In this document: piece by piece, positions 1-11,500 of the stretch
How positions within the stretch are numbered: position 1 is the stretch's first letter
How the letters are laid out: each line of letters opens with the position of its first letter
Assembly (NCBI GenBank): GCA_902805475.1
Contig: CADCSX010000010.1
Location: forward strand, 620,001-684,000
Direction: 5' to 3'
DNA: 64,000 nt
Source: Entonaema liquescens
Taxonomy: Eukaryota; Ascomycota; Sordariomycetes; Xylariales; Xylariaceae
Notes under the pieces: model-generated
The model's database searches: none
Seen by the model: only the letters and a program-made list of their open reading frames with translations
Told to the model about the DNA's origin: nothing
Made by a program: the position numbers and the translations under genes

Positions 1-1564
1 CCTTTGGGCGAAGTCCATCACGTCCTTCTCCGTGATGCGATTGATAACACGCTCGATCTCACCGGGGCTTTGGCGGCGGCCGGTTGTGACGAGTTGTCGG
101 CCGACGTCTTCTGCCACAGCAGATGTGTTGTCGAGGGAGAGTAGAATTGAGGCCTTTAGTTGAGCCTTTGCTCGCTCGACTTCGGACTCGGTTACGTTAC
201 TGGAAAGGCGAGACCACTCACGGAGAGTGAAGTGAACCAGGTCGTCAAGACGAGTGAGCTGGTCGCTCACTAGGTAGATACCCCATAGACTGGAACTAGT
301 TAGCATCGGAGATAATAAGGGAAAGAAAATTCTAGGAGTGCTCACCCTGTGTCGCTATAGCTTGTGGAAAAGCTCATGAAGCTGTTAGCTAGGTCGTTGT
401 GGTGAACGAAAGTGCTCAGTTTGTTGCCCTGGTGGGATGCGCTGCCCATGGCCTTGTCATAGTTGCCGACAATGGCCTGGGTAACTAGGGCAGTGAAGTA
501 ATCGTCATCGTTCCAGCTTACACCTTCAACAGCAAGGGCGATGTGGGCGGATGGGATAGTGTCGTCTCGGATTCTAACCTCGGAACCAATGAAGTTGGGC
601 TTTCTCTTGGAAAGGAGGTAGGCTTCGGTATGAGGTGAAGAGGCAGGGAGGCTGGAGAAGTTCTTCTCGGCTAGCTCAACAAGCTTCTCGTGGGGAATAC
701 CACCAGCACCGGCGAGAACCATACGGTCAGCAGTGTAGTTGGTCTTTATGTAGTTTGTCAGCTCGGTTCGGGTGATATCACGGATGTTCTCTCGGGGTCC
801 AAGGATAGTGCGGCCGAGGGGCTGGTGGGCGTAAGCAGTGGCATGGAGGTGATCAAAGACAACTTCGTCAAGTTGCTTCTCAACCTCCTCTGATTCACGA
901 AGAATAACGTCGCGTTCTCGCTCGATGGCAGAGGGCTCAAGTTTGGAGTTTTGTAAAATATCGGCGAGGATGTCGACGCACTGGGGAACGTCGGAGTTGA
1001 ATGCCCTAGAGAAATAAACGGTGTTCTCACGCTACTTATGTATTAGCTGGGAATTATAACGTTGCCGGCTATATTTAACGCACCGAGGTATATGCGTTAA
1101 GATGACCACCCATATTCTCAATTTCCAGCTCTAGTTGTTGCTGAGTTCTCTTTTGAGTACCCTATGAGGCCGTAAGCAATGCGTAATTTAGACGAGGTCG
1201 TTACCCGTAAATACCTTGAAGGCAAGATGTTCTAGGAAATGTGCGGTTCCATTCGTCTCATCCGTCTCGGCTCTCGAACCGGCATCGATCCATACTCCCA
1301 CCGTCGAAGTCTGCGCCCAAGGCGAGTATTCGGTCGCGACCTTTCGGTTTACCGTTAGAGAATAGTTTAAGAAGTATTAACTAGCCCAATTGGCCCATAG
1401 AGGTAGCTTACCGTCAGACCATTTTTCAATGTCGTGGTCTGGGTCTTCGCGCCAACGGGAGACGTCACTGGAGTTGCAAAACCTCTTCGTAATGGTCGAA
1501 TAGTAGTTGCTGCACGGCTGCGCATGCCCTGCGCGAGGTTAAAAGCGAGTCTCCTGGACGCCAT
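1..1564 (-). CDS. Mitochondrial processing peptidase beta subunit (3' end missing)
   Basis: M16 metallopeptidase that removes presequences from imported proteins in the mitochondrial matrix; in Neurospora the same protein is also core I of the bc1 complex. Five exons are visible: 1412-1564, 1215-1340, 1084-1161, 346-1031 and 1-289, all in frame; the coding sequence runs off the left edge. The start at 1564 opens an Arg-rich, acid-free presequence (MASRRLAFNLAQGMRSRAAT). Exon 2 carries the zinc site HFLEH (H85, E88, H89), and exon 3 continues with GTQKRTQQQLELEIENMGG. Later blocks include HATAYAHQPLGRTILGP and, across the 346/289 junction, DTGLWGIYLVSDQL. An intact HxxEH indicates the catalytic beta rather than the alpha subunit. 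It is divergent from the gene at 2154, with 589 bp between. Confidence 0.95.
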
Positions 1565-2153
1565 TAGGGTGTTGCGTGCGGGAGGGTGGAATTAAGGGAA
1601 GTGAGCGGTTTGATGTTAAATCTTGGACGAGTGGTTCGGTTTCGGTAATCGAAGAGCTCAAATTTTGGGTTGGCCTGAGGCGTCAAGGATCCATTGCGGG
1701 CGTGTGGGAATTTGGGAACTAGAATTTGGGAATTTTTGGAATTTTGGAACGCAAGCCTCAGAAATTTTAGCTTTCTTCCCGCTAAATTCCGATTACCATT
1801 AACAAATCTGTGGCTAAGTAACTATGACGAGAAATAATCAACTTTTGATTGGTTAATCATCTTTTATGGGTCGATTATGGGTCTTGGCTCATCTGTTGAA
1901 CTTTCAGAACCGAGAACCTTGGAACTTTAAGAGAGAGTTTCCACAATTCAATTTGTTGCTACTTGTTCTACTTGGCCAAGATACCTACCAAAACCTATCT
2001 TATCCTTGAACCATAGAATGTTGTCTTATTCGATTCCTAATACCGCTGTTTTATCTACATAAATAAAATACCTTATCCTAATTTATCATAAATCTGTACC
2101 AATTCCCTACATCGTTTTAATAAAATGCCATAATTATTTCACTTGTAATCATC
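1565..2153. other. Intergenic region between divergent genes
   Basis: Shared promoter interval between MPP-beta and the GH36-like gene. The half near 2154 is AT-rich with ACATAAATAAAATA around 2057. I see no coding segment or RNA gene. Confidence 0.6.
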
Positions 2154-5069
2154 ATGTCTAAAGGTGAACGTGATATCAATTACGCTGTCCGTGTCTCTAA
2201 GCCGGACGGTCCCGTTGCCGAGATCCAACCAAACATATCAAGCTATCCACCTCTTGGGCAAGTCACTCAGCTTAAAGACAAGACGTTTCAACTCTTTGCT
2301 CTGTTAGAAGTAGACAGTAGCTATGCAAACGATGATTGGGATGTTGCCGTCTGGTATTCTTCTTCCGGTGCCGACTGGACGAAGAAGTTAATGACGCCCA
2401 TTTCCCTCAACTATTCTCTATCATCACTTCGAATTGCTACACACACACATGCCCTTCGGTATTTTGGGGCATCATTTACTGTAACATCATCTCTAAAGTT
2501 CACTCTAAGATTTCGGCATGGTCGCTATCAGCCATGGACATGGTATCGCGAAGTCTCGGGAATGAACGATGGGGTCGTCTTGATTAGTCCATCATACCCT
2601 ATTGATAAAACGGACACGAGTCTTTCTAAAATAATCCATGGGCTTAATCCGGAACTAACGGTCAAGACCGTGGAGAGTCAAACCCCCAATACTGAACTCT
2701 GGACCGTAAACGCAAGCGTAGATCCGGCCGAGGATGATCGTTCTGCATACGCCGATGTGGAGCTTGGGACTCCGTGGGGTGGTGCTCTACGGTAAGCTAC
2801 AGTGTTTATGTTCTTCGATGTATCGCAAATATTGATCGTGATTGCGGAGCTAACATAAAATTATAGATATTTTGCTCTTGTTCGGCATGGATCACCGTGG
2901 CTCGGCCCAAGACACGGCAGCGAAACATTTCACTTAGACAAGGATGCAGTGATATGCTCCTTTTTAAGTCATCAAGGAAAACATCTTGTCCTCTTGGGAG
3001 TCAGTGGAGTGTCCAATGTGACTACACTCCTTCGCAGCTCAGATTCGGGTTCTGTTAAGTTGCATGTAAGAGCTCAAATTTTCAAACCAACTTATTCGGC
3101 GGTATTAATCTCACGCTTGGTTTTCAGATACGTAGTGACAATGAGGCTCGATCAACCGGTCTGGTTTTGGTTTCCGTTGGCGACGACTTCGAGAGTGCAG
3201 TAGCAGCTGTCATGTACCACGCACGGGCCGTTATCTTCGCCACAGATAATGGCAAAGATGAGTTTACCAAGGAAATCCAGAGCCTAACGAGTGACATTAA
3301 GCCTGAATGGTATGAGAATTGGTATGATGGATTAGGATATTGTAAGCAAGTTTCTAATGTGAATTCTATTAATAAGACCAGGTCAGTTCTAACATACAAC
3401 TACCGCCTTAAGGTACTTGGAATGCCCTGGGTCAACATCTAACAGATGAGAAAATACTACATGCTGTTGAAGCATTAGCAAAGGACAATGTCAATATCAG
3501 CAGCCTCATCATAGACGATAACTGGCAAGATATCGATTACCAAGGTCAAGATCAATACCAGCACGGTTGGAAAGGGTTCGAGGCCGAGCCAAACGCATTC
3601 CCTAATGGACTTAAAGACACGATATCTCTCATTCGTTCGAAACACCCAAGTATCCAGCATGTCGCTGTCTGGCATGCTCTACTTGGTTACTGGGGCGGGA
3701 TCTCAAGTAGTGGGGACCTCGCCCAGACTTATAAGACAGTACAAATTGATCGTACTGATTCCAATCTCGGCGGCCCTATGACGGTGATCGCAAAAGAGGA
3801 TGTCGGGAAATTTTATAATGACTTTTATCACTTCTTGTCAGATTGTGGGGTCGATGGTGTCAAGACTGACGTGCAGTACATGATTGACACTTGGGTCTCC
3901 GCCAAATGCCGTCGAGAGCTTACCGAGACGTACCTTGATAGTTGGTTGATATCGGCCTTAAGGTATTTCAGTATCAAAGCCATATCGTGCATGTCGCAAG
4001 CGCCGCAACTCTTATTCCTTCAACAATTGCCGCATAATAGGCCAGCTATGCTCGCCCGTAACTCTGACGACTTTTATCCCGATATTCCGGATTCGCATCC
4101 GTGGCATCTTTTTGCTAATGCCCACAATGCCTTGTTCACCCAGCACCTGAATATCCTACCGGATTGGGATATGTTTCAGACAGATCACGAATTCGCAGGT
4201 TTCCACGCTGCTGCACGATGCCTCAGTGGCGGACCAATCTATATTACCGACACCCCCGGGAAGCACAATGTCAATCTAATATCGGAGATGACGGGTCCAA
4301 CTCCTCGAGGGAAGACTATTACTTTCAGACCTAGTGTAGTAGGCAAAAGCGTCGACGCATATACCAGTTACGATGAGCCTGTGATCCTCAAAATCGGGAG
4401 TTACCACGGACGAGCCGTGACCGGAACGCCGCTACTGGGTGTCTTCAATACATCCCGGAAGGCGGTTAGTGAGCTCATTCCCCTGTCGCGTATTCCAGGG
4501 GTGTCCGCATCAAATCTTTACGTCGTACGCGCTCACCGTAGCGGCCTAGTCACACCAGTCATAAAACCTGGTTCTCCTACTAGTATCCTTGCAGTATCTT
4601 TAGACATCCGGGACTATGATATCTTTACCGCTTTCCCCATAACACGATTTGACAGCGAGACAAACGGCAGGATATATCTCGCCAATCTCGGCCTTATCGG
4701 GAAGATGACCGGCGCTGCCGCTATCACGACAAACCAGTCCGAACTTCTGCACACTGGGAGGGTATTTTTGGATACACGGCTTAAGGCCTTGGGAGTTCTG
4801 GGTACGTTTCAATATCTGTTGATGCGCAATCGTTAAGCTAACCGATTGTAGGTGTGTATATCTCAAGTCTCCCCGACATGTCGATCGAGCGGGACTTTAT
4901 GGTCACTATTCAAGGCCAACCGCTACCTCTGCATACTGTTACTATTAACAAGATTGATGGCCACGTGTTGAACATTGACGTCGAAACGGCGTGGAAAGAT
5001 ATGGGCCTCACAGCTGGCTGGAGTAATGAAGTCGAAGTTAAGGTGTACTTCGATATCGAATATCCCTGA
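2154..5069 (+). CDS. GH36 / raffinose-synthase-like alpha-galactoside-active protein
   Basis: Exons 2154-2791, 2867-3065, 3128-3341, 3413-4801 and 4852-5069 join to an 885-aa protein. It belongs to the raffinose synthase / seed-imbibition branch of glycoside hydrolase family 36, (beta/alpha)8 enzymes that hydrolyse or transfer alpha-galactosyl groups. The barrel start DGLGYCTWNALG is rebuilt across the 3341/3413 junction. The nucleophile motif is DGVKTDVQ (D503), and the acid/base region is ARNSDDFYPD (D569/D570). Other landmarks are SSLIIDDNWQDI and LPDWDMFQT. The N-terminal beta domain (residues about 1-280) is also present, as is a C-terminal beta domain. No signal peptide is visible, so it is probably cytosolic. 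Whether it hydrolyses or transfers galactose cannot be told from sequence. It converges on the epimerase gene (251 bp gap). Confidence 0.9.
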
Positions 5070-5320
5070 TTGTAAGCTTATGAGTATATGTGTCGTTCTA
5101 GAGGGACGTCTGATTTGGTCGAGCTTGGATATATGACTGCAATGATAATGAATGAAATGCGCAAGATAGGTACAGCGTAGGTCACGCGATTAGCTGATAA
5201 TTAAGAAATTGACTATTATATTAAGCTACGGATGTGTCGCCCGCTATTACATAGTGAGATCCTCTGCTAACACATAGAAAACCTGTATATGGTAATTTTT
5301 TTTCTTTGGAATTAACTTAA

Positions 5321-6520
5321 TCAGGCCTTACCCAATCTCTGTGCCTCCTCAGCAACACCTCGCGGGATATCCTCCTTCAGACTAGGAGCCTTAGGCGTCC
5401 ATCCCAGATACTTCTTCGCTCTAACAGCGACAGCCTTCGAGTTGGCGCCGAAGAAGGGAATATCAACCTCCTTCGTAGCAGGCTGTGGGATGAGACCCTG
5501 CTTGGCAGCCTCCTCGGCAACCCACCTAGCCACGTCGCTCCACTTGTGCACGCCGTTCTCGAGGAAGAAGTAGCCCTTCGGACCGAAGATCTCGGGGTTG
5601 CTAGTCTTAGAGGGGTCCTGCGCGGCCTCGACGGCCTGCACGAAGAACTCGGTTACGTCGTGGATGTGCAGGTTGTTCCACTCGGTCAGGCCCGGGGCGT
5701 GGATCGGCGCGTGGCCGTTCTTCAGCGTGTACTCGATCATACGGGGGACCTGGATGCTGCGCTGGTTGAGGGGGCCGCGACCCGGGCCGTAGATGGTGGG
5801 GGGTCCGGCGATGAGGGTCTTCACGCCGGGGGAGTCGTTGGCTGCGAGCACGATCTTGTCGACGTCCCGGTGGATGGCGGTGTCCGGGAACGACAGGATG
5901 CGGTCGATGTCGTCGATGTCGTTGTACGCCTGCTCCGGCAGGGGTGCTTGGCCGAAGCGCTTGTTGTCTGCGTCATACCAGGTTAAGATACCCGTGCCGC
6001 AGAGATGGATCCAGTAGCCTGGCTTTTCGGCCGTGTGGCCTGCTGCGAGACCCTTGGCGATGGCCTTTGCTGAAGGGACATTGTCGGCTGAGTCGGCCGT
6101 GTCTAGTTGCTGTTAGTTATTTATTCCTCTCTTTTCATGGGTACTCAGTTTAGATGACAACGTACGAACGACAATGTCTGCTGCGGCAGCCTCCTTCTCA
6201 ATTACTTCAGCATCGTCTAGAGTACCATAGACGAGACGGGCCTTGGGGTAAGCAGCGGCGACGGGCTTTCCTCGCTCCTCGTTTCTTACGAGTAAGGTAT
6301 ACTCATAATCAGGGTGGACTTTGTTTAGCTGGTATAGGATATCGCCACCAATGTAACCTGCATTTTTCATATCAGTCAGTATTTATATTGATTATTGCTG
6401 GTCTGTGAGGTTCGTACCAGTGGCACCGGTGCTATTAAGTGTATTAGCTTCTACTCTTAGTGATTCCATTTTCCACGTAGGCTTTTAGCCTTTTACTTAC
6501 AGGAAGATCTTGGGAGCCAT
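5321..6520 (-). CDS. NAD(P)-dependent epimerase/dehydratase-like protein (extended SDR)
   Basis: Four exons, 6501-6520, 6418-6431, 6166-6357 and 5321-6102, give 335 aa. The first two are micro-exons of 20 and 14 nt. Together with exon 3 they rebuild the nucleotide-binding motif: APKIFL / TGATG / YIGGDILYQL. Without them the Rossmann motif would be absent, which is the main support for this model. Downstream are VYGTLDDAEVI (acidic loop), AGPPTIYGPG and WNNLHIHDV, typical of NAD-dependent epimerase/dehydratase family members (PF01370-like) annotated in many fungi. The usual YxxxK pair is not obvious, so the substrate and even catalytic activity are uncertain. The start at 6520 is the only ATG that gives the glycine motif in frame. 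Confidence 0.85.
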
Positions 6521-6780
6521 TTTCGTGAGTATAGCTTTAATCGTGAAGTCTTTGATATGAGTTTGTCAAAATAGTTCACTGAGCGGGGTTGAAGGCTTAA
6601 AGGCTTGAAGGTTTGGTTTTTCTTTTTTTCTTTTTATCCCAGTAGTCTCTTACTTCACTTTATAATAAATCAATCAAGGTTTGGAGGGGTTGATATTAAG
6701 TATCTATATATGCATCTCAGAAGACTGGAGTTTCCATATGAACCCCCGATAACTTAACATATGGTACTTAGATTATTATT

Positions 6781-7264
6781 TAAGCCGTGAACGGCTTAGA
6801 TTTTAAAGGTAAGCTTACGGGATTTTAAACTTACCTTCGAATATTTTTTACGCTAATTAAAAAAACCTTTCTTTTTTAAATAACATTTAAATTATAAATT
6901 TTAAATTAATTTATAAAAATTAAGTTAATTTTTTATAAATAATATATTACGTTAAAAATGTAATATATTAAGTTTAAAAAAGTTTAAAAAACTTTTTAAT
7001 TATTTATTTTAAAAAAAAAATTTATTCGAAAATAAATTTAATTTATAAATTAAAATTTATAATTTTTTATTATATTTTTACGTTTTTAATTAATTATATA
7101 AATTTTTTATTTTTAAAATAAAAAAATAATAAATAAAAATATAATTTAAAGTTATAACTTAGTAAAATAGAAATATATTGTGGTCCCACTTATTTTATAT
7201 GGGATTTCGAAGTATCTTTTTTTTTTTAAGCATAGGCTTAAAATCTGAGCCGTTCACGGCCTTA
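6781..7264. mobile_element. AT-rich element with terminal inverted repeats (MITE-like)
   Basis: The left end (6781) reads TAAGCCGTGAACGGCTTAG followed by ATTTTAAA. The right end, read on the minus strand from 7264, is TAAGGCCGTGAACGGCTCAG followed by ATTTTAAG. They match over about 28 bp with one extra base and one mismatch in the core. Each end contains a near-palindrome, GCCGTGAACGGC. Both outer edges are TA, as expected for a Tc1/mariner-type target duplication. The interior (about 6840-7200) is almost pure A/T with long A and T runs and no ORF, consistent with a non-autonomous copy mutated by RIP. The family assignment is inference. Confidence 0.65.
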
Positions 7265-7766
7265 GATGTGTAATTCGTTACGCCATCCGGGTGATCTTGA
7301 TGGCACTTTGATGGCACCATCCACTTTTCCCCCACTCTTGACATTAGGTACTTCAGAAACCTTAGTTATTCTATACCTAGGTACCACCACCAGGTACCTC
7401 TTAGCATGTATATATCGAATTCAGGTTACACTACGCGGCGCTACGCAGTGGAAGCACGCAGAAATCCTATTCCCGTTTACTGGGACATTCTAGCGCCAAA
7501 AGTCGGCATCATTAGGTAAGCTATTTGCGCCATGTGTAACATTCGGCTTGAAGTCTATTCCGTATCTCGTAAGTGCATTACAGTTCAACACCTTGTTAAC
7601 GTTGCTTACAAGGTAATTGTATTTTTAATCAAGCCACTCTCCTCTATTTACGGTTCCACTGTCGTGGATTCCACATCGTCTCCTCCGGGTGCACTTTGTA
7701 CCGCTGGAAATACGATATACGATACAATACATATTGACATCATAACTCATTACCCAGGTTCAACGA
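7265..7766. other. Intergenic region
   Basis: Lies between the inverted-repeat element and the 3' end of the reductase gene. It contains GGTACC-rich unique sequence (7380-7400). The two small plus-strand ORFs here show no recognisable protein and no splice support. Confidence 0.5.
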
Positions 7767-8825
7767 TCAGTGAAGCCCTAATGCTTCAGCAGTATCCTTT
7801 ATACTCTCTTCCAAACTCTTCCATCCGTGCCCAGTGAGTCTTTTAATTAGTTCTTCTGCTCTCTCGTTTGTAACGGTGCATAGATCTCGCCCAGCGTCGG
7901 CGATCTCCTCGCCAAATTTGTGCTTTGGATACGTCGTTTTGAGTGTTTGGATAACATCGTTGACGTTGAACGGGTGAGCGAAGCCGAATAAACGCTCATC
8001 CGCCACATCGGAATAGATTAATGCAGCCACATGTAATGCGGCGTCGTCGCGGACATCAATATACCATTGTGGCGGGAACACCACGTCCTCCGGCCTTAGG
8101 GCTTCGCCTTTTTCTATTAAGACGCTGATCATACCGGCCGTACTCCTGGAAGCTTGTCTGGCCACATTAATCGGTGCCCCCGTATTGAAATCGGGCAGGA
8201 TCGCGTTGAATTGGTAGTGAGGTTTGTGCTCACGCACCCATTCCCATGCCGCCTGCTCGCCCTTGGTCTTGCTGGCGTAATAAACATCGACCATGCGTTT
8301 CTCGCCCTCGTACGGCGGTGGGGCAAATGCCTCTTTAACCGAGTATTCATTCCAGGTGTTTGAATCAATCGAAACGGCCTTGTTGGCGATAGGAAACACC
8401 GCTGATCCAGAAGAGGATGTTAAGACTACACTTTTGATTCCCGGCTCTCTTGCTGCTGATTCGAGAGCGCGCACCGTGCTGTCCACTACAATTTTGACTC
8501 TAACATGAGGGTCGGGACTTTGCATCGAATCCATAGCAGGAGCTGCAGCATGCACAAAGCCAGATGCTCCTTTGATGGCCTCGTCGTATGCGCCACTCTT
8601 TACCATATCTGGTACTTCGGCCAATTCGAATTTGCCCGGGTACTTCTTGTCGAAATAGTCTTTTAGCCATTGATCTCTGGAGACTGCGCGGACAGTACCA
8701 CGGACCCGGTATCCCCGCTGTAAGAACTGGTCCACGATATGAGATCCGATGTATCCATTTGCTCCAGTTACCACTACCAGAGATCCTGGGGCAATTAAGA
8801 GGTCGGGGTTCTTGGCTGCAGGCAT
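7767..8825 (-). CDS. NADPH-dependent aldehyde/ketone reductase-like (extended SDR)
   Basis: A single-exon gene of 352 aa. The first true ATG is at 8825 (MPAAKNPDLLIAPGS); the frame upstream lacks an ATG. The N-terminal Rossmann motif is VVVTGANGYIGSHIVDQFL, the catalytic pair is YYASKTKGE (YxxxK), and TSSSGSAV supplies the serine. R at GTVRAVSR just after beta-2 favours NADPH. The family is that of fungal aldehyde reductase II, methylglyoxal/isovaleraldehyde reductase (Gre2) and dihydroflavonol-reductase-like enzymes, which reduce carbonyls in the cytosol. The exact substrate cannot be told. Its promoter side faces a long gene-free stretch. Confidence 0.9.
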   Translation of the reverse strand: MPAAKNPDLLIAPGSLVVVTGANGYIGSHIVDQFLQRGYRVRGTVRAVSRDQWLKDYFDKKYPGKFELAEVPDMVKSGAYDEAIKGASGFVHAAAPAMDSMQSPDPHVRVKIVVDSTVRALESAAREPGIKSVVLTSSSGSAVFPIANKAVSIDSNTWNEYSVKEAFAPPPYEGEKRMVDVYYASKTKGEQAAWEWVREHKPHYQFNAILPDFNTGAPINVARQASRSTAGMISVLIEKGEALRPEDVVFPPQWYIDVRDDAALHVAALIYSDVADERLFGFAHPFNVNDVIQTLKTTYPKHKFGEEIADAGRDLCTVTNERAEELIKRLTGHGWKSLEESIKDTAEALGLH

Positions 8826-10698
8826 CTCGATAGAAGCTCGTGGGAGTGATATCAATGTGTCTTTTTAATCAGCGTAAAGATGATACTGACTTTGTGTAGG
8901 GTTCTTCTGCCTTCTTCATATTGCGTAGGAGGCTGGTAAGAGTTCCAAGAGGTTTATATATGCGTAGTCTACCTAGTCCCCGAGCGACTATTTCCAAGTT
9001 CTCATATCTCCCTTGGCGCCATAAGTAGATCGCATATGGTATACGACTTGCGATCCTTGCAGCACAGCGATATCGAGCCAGATGATCTATCTAGTCGGCC
9101 GGCTGGTAGGTTGGTTTACCCAAGGCAAGGGTGAGATCAACTTCCGGAGATCTCCTTTGGGGCATTTCGTGTATAGGGCTGCTTGAATTGCTTGATATGG
9201 AAAGGGGACTGGGATGTACGAAACATGCCCTGAAATGATATAGATCTAATGCTTATAGCTTGGCTGTTCGCGCTAGAATTTCTAAGCAAACTCCTCAGTA
9301 CAATGCCTATGAAGACCCGGCTAACATATAACAGAACACGCGGGTTTCGTTCTAAGTCGTTCATTATGAAGTTTGACATACACTTGGGGTAGTATCAGCC
9401 TCAAGAACAGTTCCGTTTCATTTCTTTGCGGTTCGACTATTGAGTTAACAAACTTTGCCGCACCCGTACTGATCCGGGACTTACCATATGGAGATAAATA
9501 TCCTGGAACCCCACGGGACGTAAGAACTTCTGTCTTGGTATACCCGATGCAGTTTATCTACGGCATTGCAGTTATTTATTAATACTATTGGGCGCACGTA
9601 CGTATGCATTTCTAACGCCAAGCATACCACGCGACGAAAGAGGTTATAGAGATATCCACGCGTCCGGTTCGGAAGTCGCTTCTATGACCATGATTGGATA
9701 GATCGTACGGTCCGATGACGGTTATCATTGGGTTATTGCTGCCGAGGAGTCCCCGATTAGGAATTATTACTTATTTAAGAAATGAAGAGGCTCGTCGGAA
9801 AACATGGGAAGCTGCAAACAAATATCATTTCCGTTAACTCCGAAGTTCCATCGGTAGCTATATCTTCCCAGTTTCGAAGAGTACCTGTTTTACATCAAAA
9901 CCGGGTCAAAGCGAATCAAATGCAACCCGAGAACCATAGATATGCGCCGAGCTATCTTGTGATGACAGTCATAGGTAGTGGCCGATCAGAAGTAGGTGTT
10001 GCGCTCTAAACCGGAAGTAGAGGTTGCTTATAACCGATCCGCTGTATACCAAGACAAGTCTACCAGGAAAGTGGCATGTCAGCATGGATATATGAAGTCA
10101 AAGAGCGTCATCCTTGCAACCCAAGCTCATCGTATCTCGGAGTGTTGGTAAGTATACTAAATAAGCGGTGAGAAGACATCTGTATACTATTCGTTGCGCC
10201 GAGGGCCACATGATATTTGTAGTCTTGGCTCTGCGATAACGATAGTTGGTATAGCCAGAACCGCATTCTAAATCTTTTGTGGGAATATCAACAACATCGA
10301 CGATAACGTGAGAAAGTATAGTGTGCCTAGTCATATCTGACACGTGCGGCGCTCACTTACTTGACTTTCGTGTATCCACAAACGCTCGGATGTTCAAATG
10401 CGGCTGTTAAAAGATATCATGGAGGGGTAGAGTAAGGAGGCAAGATTATAAATATCGTCAACCCCCAACCTTCGTTTGATTCCACTTAAAACTAAGTCAG
10501 CATTATGAGATCTACTTTTTCGCCGAATAAAACATTCCCACTATTTTTATAATTCTGCATCGTTAAATTCCGCTTCCCCCGCTGAGAGAGACCCGCTCAC
10601 GAGATATAGCGTGGTGGGCAACGCTTTGTGGGTAATAAGTCAGAGTAGGTTATCAAATTTTTCATCGCAACTTGGCAAACTACCATGAAAAGCTTCAA
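8826..10698. other. Gene-poor intergenic region
   Basis: About 1.9 kb between the reductase promoter and tRNA-Asn. A TATA-like TTTATATATG lies near 8957. Short ORFs (for example 9373-9582 and 10098-10343) show no family motif, splice structure or compositional support. I see no repeat or RNA gene. Confidence 0.5.
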
Positions 10699-10796
10699 TG
10701 CCCATTGGCCCAGTGGTTAAGGCGTCTGACTGTTACTCTTGTTTAACAATAGGAAAGAAAATCAGAAGATCCCTGGTTCGACCCCAGGATGGGCAG
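10699..10796 (+). tRNA. tRNA-Asn (anticodon GTT) with a 25-nt intron
   Basis: A full cloverleaf can be folded. The acceptor stem is TGCCCAT with ATGGGCA (10699-10705/10789-10795). T8 and G9 are present. The D stem is GCC/GGC with a C-A mismatch at 13-22, and the D loop is AGTGGTTAA. The anticodon stem is TCTGA/TCAGA (10725-10729/10762-10766), with anticodon GTT at 10732-10734. The T arm is CCTGG-TTCGACC-CCAGG, with discriminator G at 10796 as usual for eukaryotic tRNA-Asn. The anticodon loop is interrupted after A37 by an intron at 10736-10760, the canonical nuclear tRNA intron position. D-arm and anticodon-loop sequences match the eukaryotic Asn pattern. Confidence 0.93.
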
Positions 10797-11500
10797 TTAT
10801 CTTTTTGCTACAAGTATTTCTTATCTCTTCTAATAAGTGTTGGTGCTACGGAAGACTCTTTCGTGGGTCTAGTAATACGGATATCCGTATAGGGTTATCC
10901 ATCACTTTGTTGGTTATCATACTGTTTGCGAGTATGATTAAAGATCCTTGAGTTGGTTGCCTTTGGCTTACACTCTAGGCCTAACTCGAAGACTTTATTG
11001 CCGGCCCCGCGAGTTGTCCTTTGTGATATATAAGGTACGCTTATCCAGGTTCGTTTCTCTAATCTATGGTTGTCAAATTTATTATGAATTCAATGCTCGT
11101 AAATTCAAATGTTATTCTAAAGTCTTGTAGAACTTTGACTTGTACCATTCCAGCTAGGTATACCTTTTTTTTTATATATTTTTTTATATTTTTCTTTTAT
11201 ACAGATACCTAAGTATATAAACCAAGCACTACATTTCAGTTTCCTACAAGACAAAACCCCGGCTTTCAAATAACACTTAACGTAGGAAACTTTGATATTC
11301 AACTACTTTTAGATTGGTAATACATAATACATCAACTTAAATACCCAGATACCCTACAATGCAGTCATACCACACAAGTAAGCACTCGTGTGACTAATAA
11401 ATAATACAATGCCCGGTCCCATGCGCTACCAATGATACATACTCATACATGTTTTTCGTCCACCACCCCAACTGAGAGTCTACGGAATAAAGGAACCCAT
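10797..11500. other. Intergenic region with T-rich tract
   Basis: Downstream of tRNA-Asn. A tract of T and A runs covers about 11165-11205. No coding feature is supported; the end near 11500 is the 3' flank of the next minus-strand gene. Confidence 0.5.

Noticed and set aside
5546..5986. 146-codon plus-strand ORF opposite the epimerase gene
   Set aside because: Antisense shadow of a GC-rich coding exon; no family features.
2154..8825. Possible biosynthetic cluster formed by the GH36-like gene and two reductases
   Set aside because: No synthase, transporter, cytochrome P450 or pathway regulator is nearby, and the genes are oriented differently.
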